From assembly GCA_030760725.1 (NCBI GenBank), contig JASWHV010000013.1, forward strand, positions 38,350,699 to 38,414,698: a DNA stretch of 64,000 nt. The letters are read 5' to 3'. The number at the start of each line of letters is the position of its first letter. Position 1 is the stretch's first letter. Shown one piece after another: positions 46,201 through 58,850 of this stretch. Source of the stretch: Neostapfia colusana. Its lineage: Eukaryota > Streptophyta > Magnoliopsida > Poales > Poaceae. The position numbers and the translations under genes were made by a program. The notes beneath the pieces are model-generated. The model made no database searches. It saw nothing but the letters and a program-made list of their open reading frames with translations, and had not been told where the DNA came from.

Positions 46201-46765
46201 AACATCAAACACCGGAGTTGTGACAAGGGCCGCCGATGCCGAAGGACATGAAACTAATTTCTATGGGATCATAAAGAAAATCCTAGAATTTAGTTTTGCC
46301 GGGAATAAAGACCTTAAAGTAGTCTTCTTTGACTGTGATTGGTTTGATAATAACAATGGAACTCGACAAAACCAATTTGGCATGGTAGAAGTCAAACACA
46401 AGGACCGACTACGAGGCTACGACACCTTTGTCCTTGCACACCAAGTCGAACAAGTGTACTATCTACAATATCCGTGCGAAAAACTTAGTGCATGGTGGGT
46501 TGTACAAAAGGTGAATCCTCGTGAGCGGTTATATACACCGGACAATACTGGTTACATTGATGAGGCAGATGTTGTTTACCAAGAAGAAGAGTTGCCGGAT
46601 TCTTTTGTCGTTGAGCCTGGTCTACGACTCGATGAATTAGTTGGAGATGCACAAGATGTACAGACTCATAATGTGAAAAAACGAAAACGGCGAACAACCA
46701 TGACAAAAGATCGATGGTCCGGTTTACGAAGTAGAGTACATGATCGTGATACTGATGAATTTTGA
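43268..46765 (+). CDS. TNP2-like CACTA transposase (three exons, one premature stop)
   Basis: It cuts and joins the element ends. Exons are 43268-45780, 45863-45980 and 46061-46765, with GT-AG introns and frame kept. That makes about 1111 codons, normal for TNP2/TNPD. In order: N-terminal transposase-associated domain (about 1-80, with CPCTKC), tnp2 transposase domain (about 310-460, with LATDGFSPF, YSCWPV, LWSIHDFPAYG and GWSTHGRLTCP), DUF4218-type region (about 630-775, with MERLLPVMFRGYL), and DUF4216-type region in exon 3 (VVFFDCDWFD). A single in-frame TAA at 43661-43663 (codon 132) breaks it. The start is chosen by the upstream acceptor at 43259 and the usual position of the first domain. 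Confidence 0.92.
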
Positions 46766-46852
46766 AATTAAGTACAAGTATCGTTTCTTCCATCTCTTCT
46801 TTCGTCTTCTATATTTTCCTTTAAATTCATTATCAAATTTCCTTTCATCAGG

Positions 46853-49440
46853 ATGTCATCGAGCAGTAGACGACGGGGGACGCGGGGCTTTCTGCCCCCG
46901 AGAGCAGACTCTGTTTTCCAGGGTTGTCAGTCTAGCAATGGTAGACTGTCTCAGCTGTTGGGCCTCGACAGAGGCCAGGGGTCACGAGAGCGGTCACGAC
47001 AGGTAAAGAATAATTAATTACATAAATTATATAAATAACTTTCTTAAATCTATATTACCAATCTTCAAATTTTTAGGACGACTCTACGTCTGAGGAGACA
47101 GAGGTCAGGGGTCCTCTTCAGACACCACAGGTTTCGGAGCCTGTTACAGATCCTGCTTCGGATCCTCTTCAGGTTCCGGCACCGCAGGATTCAGACCCTG
47201 CTTCAGAGCCTTCCACAGAGCCTGATGTGGAGCCGGCTCCACAGCGGCGTTACAGGAGGAGCCACTACGTGGCTCCTCCTCCGGTTCCTGCACGGCCAGA
47301 AGATCGGGTCGTTATTCGTCCGGTTGGCGATAGGTAAGTAAATCTATAACAAATCAATTTAGATATTTTAACACTTATATATGTACTAATTGAGAATCGT
47401 GTATTAGGTCTTGGGCCGATGACTCGTTCACGGGTCAAGGACGCCACCGCCAGGTCAACGCTGTCCTGGGCCAGCTCATCCGTTGTCACTACCCCGGTCT
47501 AGTGAACGGACGGGCTGCTACGTCTTGGGACGATTACGCTACGGCCCAGGACATTACCTACGGCAACCACCAGGAGCATGTGTGGCATGAATTCATGGTA
47601 AGCAAATCGTCTATTTGTTAAATGCGAACCTATTATATGTTAAGTACATTAACTTGTATATTTCTACTTGTAGAAATATTACCGTTTGGAGGACGAGGCC
47701 CAGCTGGATCACGCTCGCCTGGTCTTCAACAACAACGCTAGGAAGCTCCTGACGCAGTCGATTTCAACGGCTCGCATTCAGGCTACGAAGGCGTACTATA
47801 AGTTGCATCCGGACGAGGGTGAGCCGGGGCAGTTTAGGGATGTGGCGGACAAGTACTTGACGGAGGCACAGTACGCAGAGGTAAATTCTTTATTTTACTT
47901 TGCTTCATTATCCAATTTTCATCAATGTTTTCATCCAACAACAAATGTGTGCAGGTCAGCGTACCGTGGCTTGAGTCCTGTCCGGACGCCTACAGTTCCC
48001 TGTGTGCTCGTTGGGCGAGCCAGGGCTTCCAAGGCGTGTCGATGACCCGCCGACAGAGTCGAGGGACGGACGGGAAACACCGTCTTGGCGGGGACGGCTA
48101 CGTACGCCTTGCTAAACGGATGGTAAGTGATACTCGAATTATATTCTAGTTAATTTCTATCGCTACCATTATGCTAACACGTATCGATAGGAGCGCGAGA
48201 TCGGTCAGGAGCCGACCGCTATCCAGGTGTGGAGGAGGGGTCACATGGGAAGTGACCCCTCGCAGCCTGATCAGCTGTCTTCTCAGACAGCGACAGAGAC
48301 GTTGGTGAGTTCTTTAGTTGACTTAATTGTATTATCTTTAAAACTTCTGATGACTTTAATTTTCTGTATTTTCAGGAAAAGTATGGGGAGGAGGTGCGGA
48401 GGCTTCGAGGCGACGATTACGATTGGCAGAACTCGCCGATCGTACCTGAAGCCGCCTATGCAAGCGGTGGCGGTAAACCTCACGGCCGGTGAGTTCTGTT
48501 GTTTTCATTTACTTTCATTAACTTCGAGATACGAAACTTTAATACTCTTACTTCGTTGTGTAGGTTGGCCATCTTCGATGGAGTAGTAGACTCGAGGGAG
48601 GCGCGGTCTTACTCGAGGGCCTCTTCATCGCAGGGTGGATCCAGCAGGCGTGGCAGCCGTGATCTGGAGCTCCAGAGTGTCCAGGAGGAGCTCCAGAGGA
48701 CGCAGGAAGCGCTGAGGCTCACGAACGAGAGGCAGGCAGCCGAGCTCCGGGCTAGGGACGAGTATCAACACTCGTACATGCTACAACTGCAAGCTGCCAT
48801 GCAGGTAAGTTCAGATCAATGTACTCAACGTTTCTAATATATAAATGACATGTATAATAATTTACTTCATATTTGCAGGCTATGGCCACAGGACAACCCG
48901 TTGTCTTTCCTCAGTGGGCGCCGCCACCGATACAGCTACCACAGGGGCCGACGTCAGGAGCACAGGTACAAAATTTCTCATAATAGCTGCAACTAGTTAA
49001 ATTTGCTCAAATTTAGTTGAATTTGATCAAACTTACTTAAACTTAGAGAAAACTAGTTAAACATCCTCAAACTGAGTAAAATATGGTACAACTTACTCAA
49101 CTATAGTCAAATATGACCAAACTTACTCAAACATAGCCAAAACTTTTTGAACTAGCTCAAACACAAACACTACTAGTCCATACTTCTCAAACTTAGTAAA
49201 ATATGAGCAAACTTACTCAAACATAGCCAAATCTAGCTAACTTGCTCAATTTTAACTTGTAATGAGTTTATTTAATCATATACACATTTGTGAACTTCTA
49301 ATTTGTCTACCTATACATGTATATCATAGGGATCGGCGACACGGGCTCAGGAAACTCCATCCCCTCAGCAACCAGCGTTTGGACGAGCGCACGACGACTT
49401 CCTGGACTCCGGTGGCAGCGGTCGGGGTAGCGTAGGGTAG
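46853..49440 (+). CDS. TNPA-like CACTA second protein (ten exons, intact)
   Basis: Predicted exons: 46853-47002, 47077-47333, 47408-47597, 47674-47880, 47955-48122, 48191-48304, 48376-48488, 48564-48804, 48879-48965, 49330-49440. All introns have GT and AG ends and the joined frame is open for 545 codons to TAG. An acidic, Pro-rich N-terminal part is followed by a Ptta/En/Spm (Transposase_24-like) region (SWADDSFTGQGRHRQVNAVL, EFMKYYRLEDEAQLDHARL, VPWLESCPDAYSSLCARW, GGDGYVRLAKRM). A coiled coil (ELQSVQEELQRTQEALRL) and a low-complexity tail follow. In En/Spm the second protein binds subterminal repeats and helps excision; that role is inferred here. It starts 87 bases after the transposase stop. 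Confidence 0.88.
48980..49260. repeat. Degenerate minisatellite in the last TNPA-like intron
   Basis: About twenty repeats of a loose 12-14-base word (AAACTTACTCAAA, variants with AGTTAAA or ATAGCC) fill most of the 364-base intron. Confidence 0.75.
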
Positions 49441-49564
49441 TGTGGCGTGCGTATAGTGTTTTTGTGCCTGCCTGTGATGTATGTTTTAATTGCCTGTGAT
49501 CTGGCCATCGAGCCAGGGCTGGCCTCGAAGCCAGGGCAGGATTTTCTGTTTTTTTAAAAAAAAT

Positions 49565-49992
49565 TGAAAAGCTTATTGACGACGGTTTCTGGTACTTGGC
49601 CGTCGTAAATAAGCTACTAGTATTGACGACGGCCAGGTACCAGAAACCGTCGTCAATAAGCAATTGTTATTGACGACGGCCTAGTGTAAACCGTCGTCAA
49701 TAAGCCACGGTTACTGACGACGGTTTCCTGGCCGTCGTCAATAAGCTTATTGACGACAGCCTGATTTAGCTGTCGTCAATAAGTTTATTGATGACAGCTA
49801 GATTTAGCTGTTGTCAATAAATTTATTGACGACGGTTACCGTCGTCAATAAACTTATTGACGACTAATAATTGACGACAGCTCAAAACCGTCGTCTATAA
49901 GCTTTTACCGTCGTCAATAACTTATTGACGACGGTAGTGCCCTTATTGACGACGGTTTCCGGCCGTCGTCTATAGTCCCGATTCCTGTAGTG
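49565..49992. repeat. CACTA right end: subterminal array and terminal inverted repeat
   Basis: More than a dozen TTATTGACGACGG / CCGTCGTCAATAA words occur in both directions, some decayed to GACGACAG or GATGACAG. They end in CCGATTCCTGTAGTG. A long inverted pair around GGTTTCTGGTACTTGGCC (49585-49660) is visible. Confidence 0.92.
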
Positions 49993-50697
49993 CATTGAAC
50001 GAGATGCGTCTTCATCTTGGGGTGTAACCCTCGATAGAAGTGCTCCCGCTTCTTCTCCTCGGTGGAGACGTAGTCCAAACGCATATTGCACCAGATGGTT
50101 GAAGGCACGGGAGTAGTCATGGGCACTCCTCCCGCCCTGCTTCAGCTCCAAGAATTCTTGGAACTTCCTCTTCATTATCCCGGGAGGGATATGATAGGAG
50201 CGGAACGCCTCCCGGAATTCTCCCCATTCCACGGCATGGCCAGCCGGACGTGAGGCGACATAATTCGCCCACCACACTCCAGCGGCACCATGAAGCTGCT
50301 GCGCCATGAACAGAGTCTTTTGCCGCTCCGTACATTGGAGCAGCCCGAACTTGGACTCGACTGTCCGCAGCCAGTTGTCGGCCTCCAGTGGTTCTGCGGC
50401 TTCTGTGAACACCGGAGGGTGCGTACTCACGAAGTCCGAGTACGTCACCTCATGGGGCTCACGAGGCCCCTGCTCTTGAAGCCCCCCCACCTGGGACGTA
50501 TTCTGCACGATCGTGCAGAGCAGGTTGGTCTGCTCCTCACGACCACCCACCAGTGCCGCTATCACATCTGCTAGGGTAAGCGGAGGCGGCGGTGGTGGTT
50601 GTTGCTGCGGGGTGCTGTCGTAGGCAGGTGGCTGGGAGTCATCGCCTCCCTTCTGGCTAGAGCCACCAACCTCATGCGTAGTCCGAGTGCGAACCAT
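49993..50697 (-). pseudogene. Element F gag, N-terminal part (frameshifted, cut by CACTA)
   Basis: The minus-strand start is at 50697 (MVRTRTTHEVGG), with a Gln/Pro-rich stretch, then a retrotransposon gag domain (FVSTHPPVFTEAAEPLEADN, VWWANYVASR, FREAFRSYHIPPG, KQGGRSAHDYSRAF). An extra base near 50078 shifts the frame; the rest (DYVSTEEKKREHFYRGLHPK) continues in another frame to the CACTA insertion. Gag resumes at 39912. The ATG was chosen because the gag domain spacing fits and stops lie upstream. Confidence 0.88.
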
Positions 50698-52628
50698 CTG
50701 CAACCATACGATAATAAACATCAGTCCCGCAACATATTTCATGCAGTCCTTTAAAATGGCATAAACATAATGACAATAAAATATGCGATACATCTCGTAC
50801 GTAGATAATGTAATAACTTTGCACAAGCTACACCATTACCAGACCAAATACAAGCTAGTTACATCCAACTTGATGGACTTCCTCTTTGGAAGTTCATCAC
50901 AGCTAGGTTTGGTCACTACGAGACGTTAATATCGCTTTGTCATCACGTATACTACCATTTTATCTTCAATACGACACAAACATGGTCTCTAGCAAAAGAA
51001 ATTTGAGTAAGACATATACTCAAATCTTTCACTAGTTGAAGATAACCTCTCATGAGTATGTTCTACCCCATTGGAAGTACTTAAACCCCCTAGGGTACAA
51101 CAATCTCTTCAATGAGTTCAACTGTCATTCCTCTGTCAGAATGAACAGTTTCTACATATCCCAGATTTTGATCTGGTTCTGGGCATTTTCATGACTCAAG
51201 CTGAATACCAAAGCTGAAGTCAACTTCAGTATCTTTCCAACGAGTCTTTATTTGTCCTCATATCAGCTCTGGTTTAAAAGCTATGGTAATTCAAAGTCAA
51301 CAAAATTTCTGGAAGAATTTTAACAGCACCTCCCTTGGAAGTTGCTGTTTTCGATTCTAGTTTCCACTGAATTCCGTGCTGAAAATACAGAAACTTTGGA
51401 TTACAAAGATGTAACACCTCTCCTACCCTTTCCAAAGACGTATCATATGATAATTTCAGATTTTTCTACAGGAAGTTATGCTTGAAAAACAGAACAGTCC
51501 AGAGAGTGTTTCAAATCTGTCCTGGTTCTGGACAGTTTACAATCCTCTGGGATTTAAGCCATATTAAGCTGTAGAGTGCTTAAACAGCTTTCCAGAACTA
51601 TATCCCACACCTACATTGGCTAAATAATCTGTGAGTTATGCCCTGTCAAAGTTCAGCAAACTTGCTGCCCAAAACAGAGCACTCTGTTTTTCAATCCCTT
51701 TTTACTACACTAATCCACTATTGAACTTTTCTGCCCATCCAGAGTCCTAAATGTTCAAACTTAGTGATTTTAATTCCTTGTTATCATTATATTTCATGCA
51801 CATGCCTATGATATGTCGGTACTACGTTCCTCACGAAAGAAAAATCCTACCTGGATTATACCCGAATATACGTCTCAGTTGTGGCACTAAACGGTCTCTC
51901 GCACACGTTTACTACACGGAATACATACGTGGTTAGTACCTGCAGAAGAACACCCAATAATGATGCACTCAATGGTTGTTTTCATTTCAGGCAGGACCGT
52001 ATTTGAAAGTAAATACAAACGCCCGTATCATTGCCATACAGCTGTCCTTGAGTTAAGCCACGTCTCAAGGTACGTGATTGTGTTTTAACACCACACGACG
52101 GGGAACCCGAGTATACCATGAACGGGTCGTCACGGTTGGGAATGTTATCAACCCAACGGATACCACCTACTGCCCTGCAGGGCATGCCAATGGCAAGCGC
52201 TGCGTATGTCCTCTTGGGCTATTTCCAGACGAACACACTCTCGCGTTACTGACCACGTGATGGGGTCTCCACTTACTTGCCTAAAGCATGCTAGGGATCA
52301 GCGTTTCATATGAACTCAGGAACATGAAGAGTCCAAAAGTTTCATATTGACGTCTCACACCAAGCTGTGAGACCTATCCCTGAACCACGTTCCTCGTCAG
52401 GGGAGCTAACCGAAATTGAACCACTTTCGGTGGCGTTCCTTACCATTCTTACCAGAGCGTAGGTGCGTCGTTACATAATTAAAATTCAGAATTATAACAC
52501 ATATGTTAGTCTTGCCACTTTAAGTAACTATGCTAATATAGTCCTTACTTGGGCAAACTACTGAATCCTCACCTTAACCTAAGTTTTCCTGTAATACAGT
52601 TCTTAATTAGCATGCTATCCCCAATGCG
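50698..52628 (-). other. Element F untranslated leader (about 1.93 kb)
   Basis: This lies between primer binding site and gag. No recognisable coding sequence is seen on either strand. It is AT-rich at 50830-51760 and more mixed at 51760-52620, with a CTGCAGGG palindrome near 52174 and a CACGTG at 52255-52260. Long leaders are common in Tekay-type elements. Confidence 0.6.
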
Positions 52629-52640
52629 GCTCCGATACCA
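52629..52640 (-). other. Element F primer binding site
   Basis: The minus-strand sequence TGGTATCGGAGC is one base different from the usual initiator tRNA-Met complement and lies three bases from the LTR end. Confidence 0.88.
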
Positions 52641-52643
52641 GGC

Positions 52644-54900
52644 TGTGGCGGACCGGAATCCGCTCATCTAGGATCATAGAGGGTGGTGCCACGCGATGTG
52701 ACACCCGACAGAACACGTCATAAGGATACATTGCATTACATAGAAAACAAACTGAAACTGTACAAAGTAGTACACTGTTCAGTTACAAACTAAGGTATAC
52801 ATTACACAACGGAAGTTTTAATTTGTACAACTCACGCCCGCCTACCTAGCAAATGTCGGTTGCCCAGCCCTAGGGCAACCCACACTAGCTGCACTCCTCA
52901 GCTCAGCACGGCATGTACGGCTCCCACTCAGCCGTGGTCCCCGACGGAGGGTAACCCTAGCCGTTGGACTCGTAACCCGAGTCCGTGGGTGGCTCCTCAC
53001 CTGAAAAACACTTAAGCAGCAACCATGAGCACGATGGCTAAACAAGACTTAACCAACTCGCCTAGGCATGAAACTCTACATGTAGGGTACAATGAACATG
53101 GGATGGTAAAATTTCAGCAAACGGACACGCCTATAGCTTATCCTTAGTTCATATTTTAGCCACAAGTTAACAGTTCATGAATCTGAAATTTAGTAAACAG
53201 TATTTGGTGTCACACATGTAACAATACAATTACATCATACAGAAGAATTGAATCATAATATTCCATAAATTATCTACGTTACAATGCAGTGAACAAGCGG
53301 TACTCGTCACCGCGAGGGACGGCGAATCGACTCGATATACACCTGCAGGGATACCCAAAGAGCACGTCACGTACGACCACCTGTGGAGCTGCACAGCACG
53401 CTCACTCGATGTCGTACGGGACAACCTTTCACCCAACAGCCCAAACGTCGAACCGGTCGCACCGAAACGAGCAGGAGGTTCCCTACACGGAGCATCTCTC
53501 TATGCCCGTTAGCAGATTTCCACCTTGCTGCCCTCATCCTACACCTATAAATCGGTGTGTTATGCCTCGACGCCCGGAGGTATAGGTTACATCGGTTTAT
53601 CAGGGCTCATATATCCGATATGCCTTCGGTACGTTCAATACTTGTTCAGCAGGGCCGCACATGGATCGGTCCTCAATCGACACGGACAGGGCTGCACACA
53701 CAAGACTTCCTATTGCTGCGCCCTAGCCCCTGCCTAGTCTCATTTTCATTTCTAAAGTGATCCCACATCACTCGAACCAATCCCGTGTGTCCCAAGCCTA
53801 ACCCACGAGTAGATTCCAACTACTCGACTTGTACCGTAAGTCCTATGAATCATTAAGCAGAGCCTGTCTACTCGGGGCCTTAGACACTACCCTCACTCTT
53901 ATAGGAAAATTCTATTTATGCACTTGGGTTTCATCCATCCTACACCTAATGCACATCCATACCTCACACTAAACATGTACACAAAGCAAAACTTTATAAA
54001 AAGGGTTAATGCAAACCGGGGCTTGCCTTGTTGCTGCTGGTCAGTCGTTAAAGCTTCGTCCGGAAGAAGGAAGTCGAGCACTTCCTTAGTCTCCTCGCCT
54101 TCAGCGACTACACGTTAATGAGATACTACATGTCAATTCAAATGCAATGTGTAAACTTGAATAAGTAATTACTATAACTCTAGCTAGCCCTCCCCTTTGG
54201 CTCTGAAATTTTTATAGTGGCTTGGTACGGTCCTAACTTGAGTCTTGACCAAGTTTCATTTGAAACAAAGTTCATTTGAGCTTTGTACAAATAAAAGCCT
54301 ATTTGGTTAATATTAGAGTCTCTATGTAACTCCAGGGGTTTTCATGGCCCCAACCATTACTTTCTGGAAACTAGAATTTGAGATGGTTCTAATGGAATTG
54401 GTTTCAAGTCATTTGAAGAATCCTAGAGGAAGTTATGCCCTAAACAAGACTTGAGAAAATCTGAAAAATGTTTCTGTACATTTTTCTATTTTCTCAGGGC
54501 AGTTCACTTAATCACCCCATTAGGGGGACTAAATGAACTTGTATGGGTCTGAAACTTTTACTGTGACTCCAGGATTTTCCAGTTACTCTCTCAGCCAAAT
54601 TTCAGAATTTTCATAAAGTAATTCTCCAGATAAAATTCCTAACAGTTTAAATTTAGGGAATTAATTATGGAAAACTATTTAGTTTCATGAGCAGAAATTG
54701 GTTTTGCTGGAAAGTACTCACAATTCTGAGTTCAGAAAAATTTGGTTCACTGAATTTGGAGCTTCCTAGCCAAAGTTATGAATTTCTAAAGTTTGGGCTG
54801 ATCCCTGAATTATTTTCCTACAGAAAATCCTTTCCCGCGCTTAATCCGAGGCTGACAGCGGGGCCCACCTGGTTTAATTTAAACTAACCGCGCTCGCGCG
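52644..54900 (-). mobile_element. Element F 5' LTR, 3' part
   Basis: Read leftward it ends GGTCCGCCACA at 52644 and is collinear with the element A LTR from about 5393 back to about 3050. It is interrupted at 54901 by element B, which left the target duplication GCGCG. No gene is present; frames on both strands mirror those in the other A-family LTR. Confidence 0.88.
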
Positions 54901-55762
54901 TGTTGAGGACATCACAACAGTGGATACTCACATTGATATACATGGACCAATCACAAGAGGACGAGCACGGTTACTAAATCAGCAGGTGAACTCGTTCCTA
55001 ACTTCCTACCCATGTGATTTTGAGAATAGATTGCTATTGAATTATTTAATTATTATTAGGAACCATGGACATGATCAACAAGTAAAGGGAGGAGGATTTG
55101 GGGACGTGGAGAATCAGATGGGATGTCCACAAGTTGATGGTAACAGACACCAACTCGAACTGGAGTTCAACTCGGAGTCCAGGAGCAGTACATCTTAAAA
55201 CGGACACCCATGATGCATACGGACTCCATTTTTGACGTTCCATATATGCATGGAAAGATGAGAAGATAAAATTGCAATGGTTCTGGTCCCACATTAAAAT
55301 TCATCTGGAGTCGTTGGGAGTTGTCGAAACAAGTTGAATTTCGAGTTCTGTCCGGTGTTGCACCACCGATTGGGCTTTTGGGCCTTGTATCCCATATGAG
55401 TCCATTAGGGACGCGTCTAAGGATCTTATGGTCGAATCCTATACTTTAAATACTGCAGCCGCCGGCCATATTTGGAGGGTTTTGCTTAGATTAAACACTT
55501 TCGCCGTTCTACGGTTTGTGAGACCCCAATTTCGCAATTTCGGATTGCATCTTCGTCGTTCTTGCTTGTGTTCTCGGTTGCACCTGCAGGGATAGCCTTA
55601 TTGGCGAGGTAAAGCGTGTGAAGCACGGTTGATAACCAACGGAGCAGTGGTGTAGTGATTGCAGGGGTGTTCGGGTCTGCTCGAATTCCTCGGATCATCA
55701 ACGTCGAGATCTCCACTTCAATCGACCTACCTTTCGAAAGATCGGGTCTAAACAACTCATCA
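54901..55762 (+). mobile_element. Element B 5' LTR
   Basis: TGTTGAGGAC to CTCATCA. A TATA-like TTTAAATA lies at about 55445. Its first 300 bases can encode the same peptide as in the 3' LTR (GPITRGRARLLNQQ), which is explained by the 3' LTR entry. Confidence 0.93.
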
Positions 55763-55764
55763 TT

Positions 55765-55774
55765 TGGTATCAGA
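55765..55774 (+). other. Element B primer binding site
   Basis: TGGTATCAGA lies two bases after the LTR end (initiator tRNA-Met type; the match is shorter than in the other elements). Confidence 0.82.
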
Positions 55775-57068
55775 TTTCAGATTGCCCGTGAGGCACTTTG
55801 ATTTTCTACTAGATTAGTTTTTGTTTTTCATACCTAGAGTCCACAGAAAAAGCCACAAAAAAACATATCATGTTACCGATTCCTAGACTATAGTGCCTGC
55901 AAGTTTTCGTTTTTCAGTTTGCATTGTTGAGTTTGCATTCGTGTTGTCGAGTCTTGTTGCTGGTTTAGCTTTGTGTTTTTGAGTCGTAGTTATCATTTTT
56001 CTTCCTTGTTTTTCTTGCTGCTCACCTATTCCACAATCCCTAAACAACAAACTGAGCCACCAAGATCATCGGTTTGCCCTAGCTAGCCGCCTTGCGTGAA
56101 CTCCCGCATCGCCAGCCCTAGAACAGGTGATAAACCATTGTGTTAGTCCTCCTTGATTCATCACACAACATTCCATCAGCCGTCGTTGCTAAATTCCGAT
56201 TGTTTTTCACATTCTATTGCGAGATCTTTTTCAAAACCGAGTTTGAATCAACATAAAAAAACAGTAACTCAGGTAGCCTACCTTAAAACGGCCATAACTT
56301 TTGCATACGAACTCGAAATCGGGCAATTTTTTTTTCAAATTGATCTACTCGAAATTTTGCAACCGATTTTCCACGGCTCTGCCGTGTTTGGCGAAATTTG
56401 TTTGGCCAAATTCCCCTCGGAAGATAGACTATCCGGCCTCCGAAGTTTCAGCATAAATTTTAAAGAATCTTCCTGATTTTCTATGGGCCACATCTTAAAT
56501 CCAATTGAGCTGCAAATTTATGTGCTTCCTATTTTTGTGCTCTCAAGTAAACAAAAAATATCAGAAAAATATTACAAAAAGAAAAAAAATAGTGAAGAGA
56601 GCACAGATATTAAAGCATTGACAGCACACACTTGAAACAGTTGGCCTATACACTTGTGCTGTACTTGTTGCTTATATCTTCCTGATCTTCTATTTGCCTC
56701 TCTACTGCCTTGTGTTGTGCTAGACCTAGAACACTTGTTAACCAGCAACAGTTCCTACATTGAATACTTATTCAACTTTGTTTTGTTGTTAACGTTTTTC
56801 TTTGCCTATTAGCCACTATATTGTGCCATCCAAGCTCCACTTTTCCTCTTGAGCAAAACAGGTACCTTTGCAATCGCTCCACGCTTCATTGGTTCTCACC
56901 GTCCACCGTTTACCACCTGTTGTGTCGGTAAGAACACTTGTAAGAACGTGGTAAGACGCTTGAGAGAGAGAGAGGGATTGTTTCCTTCCTTCCACTTTTC
57001 ACATTGCCACTATCCTTTGTAGTTGATAGGGATAACATATTTTTGTTGTCTTTTGTTTACTACTAACA
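55775..57068 (+). other. Element B leader
   Basis: About 1.3 kb of T-rich, non-coding DNA. No gene is seen on either strand. Confidence 0.6.
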
Positions 57069-58850
57069 ATGGCAGAAGATAAAAGGGATGATGAATGTGT
57101 TCAACATGCTGAGTTGCGTCACATGATGAGGGTAATGACATATATGTTCACCAAAACCCAAGCATCGACAGAGGCATCATTGATGACCTTGAATCGCCAA
57201 CTTGCTGATCTTGTTGTTCAGATGGATACTCTTGAGGCGTGGCTGCCTCTCACTGAAGATCATGCAGACGATGCTTATAATATGGAAGATCATAACAATC
57301 AACCATGACTTCCACGTTATCTATGAGGTATGGGAGGTAATAATCTTTATAATTACAATGATCGTCATAACAATTTTAATCACCCTCTTGATGATCCTTT
57401 TGCTAAAGTCAAATTTACTATACCCTCTTTTTCTAGTGCTTATGATGCTGAGGCATATCTTGATTGGGAGATGACAGTAGAGCAGAAATTTAATGCCCAC
57501 CTTGTTCCTGAACAATATAGAGTTCGTCATGCCACTAGTGAGTTTAAGGATTTTGCTATCATATGGTGGAATGAACTTGTTAAAACTAGAACTGATCCTC
57601 CAACATGGGATAGATTAAAGGAAGCTATGCGTATTCGTTTTGTCCCTCCTTCTTTTCAGCGGGACCTTCGCAAAAAATTGCAGCACTTAGACCAAGGTAA
57701 CATGTCCGTAGAGGAGTATTATTAAGAGTTACAAAAGGGTATGTTGCGCTGTGGGGTAGTAGAGGACATGGATGATAAAATAGCTCGTTTTTATGGGGGG
57801 TTGAGGCGTGAAATTTAGGACATTGTTGATTATAAGGAATATGATACTCTTAACAGATTATTTCAGCTGGCTATGTTGGCAGAAAAAGAATTGCAGGGCC
57901 GCCAACAGCAGCAGCACCAACACATGAGGAGCACATTTACACCGCGTTCGACATCTACACCATCCAAAACAGCACCATCTTCGAGTTTTCCTACTGCCAC
58001 TACACCATCCAATGGTGGCCAACGAACTTCATCTACTGCTCCATATCCTCGCGCGCCGGAGGGCAGCAAGACGACATCATTCAAGCCTACATCTTTCACT
58101 CCTTCCACAAGTCGAACTTTCAACATTAAGTGTCACCGCTGCCAGGGAGTTGGTCATGTGATTAAAGATTGCCCTAGAAAACGGGCATACATAGCACGAG
58201 ATGATGGCGGGTATGATAGTACTTCGGATGTTGAAGATGAATATTCTCTTGCTACTAACGTTGCAGGACCAAAAGATGACCACTATAGCACAGATGAAGA
58301 GGTACTTGGTACTGCAGCAACGGAAAATTATAGAAGCATAATTGTGCAGCATGCTTTGAGCTCCAAAGTTGAGGCAGATGACAAGCTACAACAACACAAT
58401 CTTTTTCACATATTTCTCATCGTCAAGGACTGCCGCGTGCACACTATAATTGATGGAGGCAGTTGCAACAACTTGGTGAACACGGATGTGGTCAAGAAAC
58501 TTGGGTTGACAACAAGAGCACACCCTCATCCATACCACATTCAGTGGTTCAACAACAGCGGTAAGGTTAGGGTAACACAAACAGCGAGGGTACATTTTTC
58601 GATTGGTTCTTACCATGATTTTGCTGATTTTGATGTCGTACCTATGGATGCTTGTTCTCTTTTGTTGGGACGTCCTTGGGAATTTGATACGGATGCTATT
58701 CATCATGGTAGAGCTAATAAATATACTGTGATGCATAAAGGAAAGAAAATCACTTTGCTTCCCATGACTCCTGCTGAAATTGTACATTTTGAGAAAAGTA
58801 AAACACGTGATGACAAGGCAACAACACTAGACTCTGAAAACAGCAAGTAA
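57069..58850 (+). pseudogene. Element B gag and protease (four in-frame stops)
   Basis: It starts MAEDKRDDECVQ at 57069. One frame runs throughout, interrupted at 57306 (TGA), 57324 (TGA), 57723 (TAA) and about 57816 (TAG). The gag domain includes FTIPSFSSAYDAEAYLDWEM, IIWWNELVKTR and RFVPPSFQRDL. A zinc knuckle CHRCQGVGHVIKDC is at about 58128, and a protease-like site IIDGGSCNNLV at about 58450. It ends at a TAA (58848) with a small frameshift nearby. The stops fit Arg or Gln codons changed by C-to-T. Confidence 0.9.

Larger units (their letters stand above)
39916..49992 (+). mobile_element. CACTA (En/Spm) DNA transposon, about 10.1 kb, with captured host-gene fragment
   Basis: The ends are CACTACAGGAA and TTCCTGTAGTG, with a second shared inverted block (ATAGACGACGGCC) after eight variable bases. 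The 3-base target duplication is CAT (39913-39915 and 49993-49995). Both ends carry arrays of GACGACGG in both directions. Inside, left to right: GC-rich promoter-like part, reverse-strand host-gene fragment, copia fragment, foldback, TNP2-like gene, TNPA-like gene. It sits in the gag of element F; leaving out the element and one CAT, the gag frame is continuous across the site. Confidence 0.96.
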
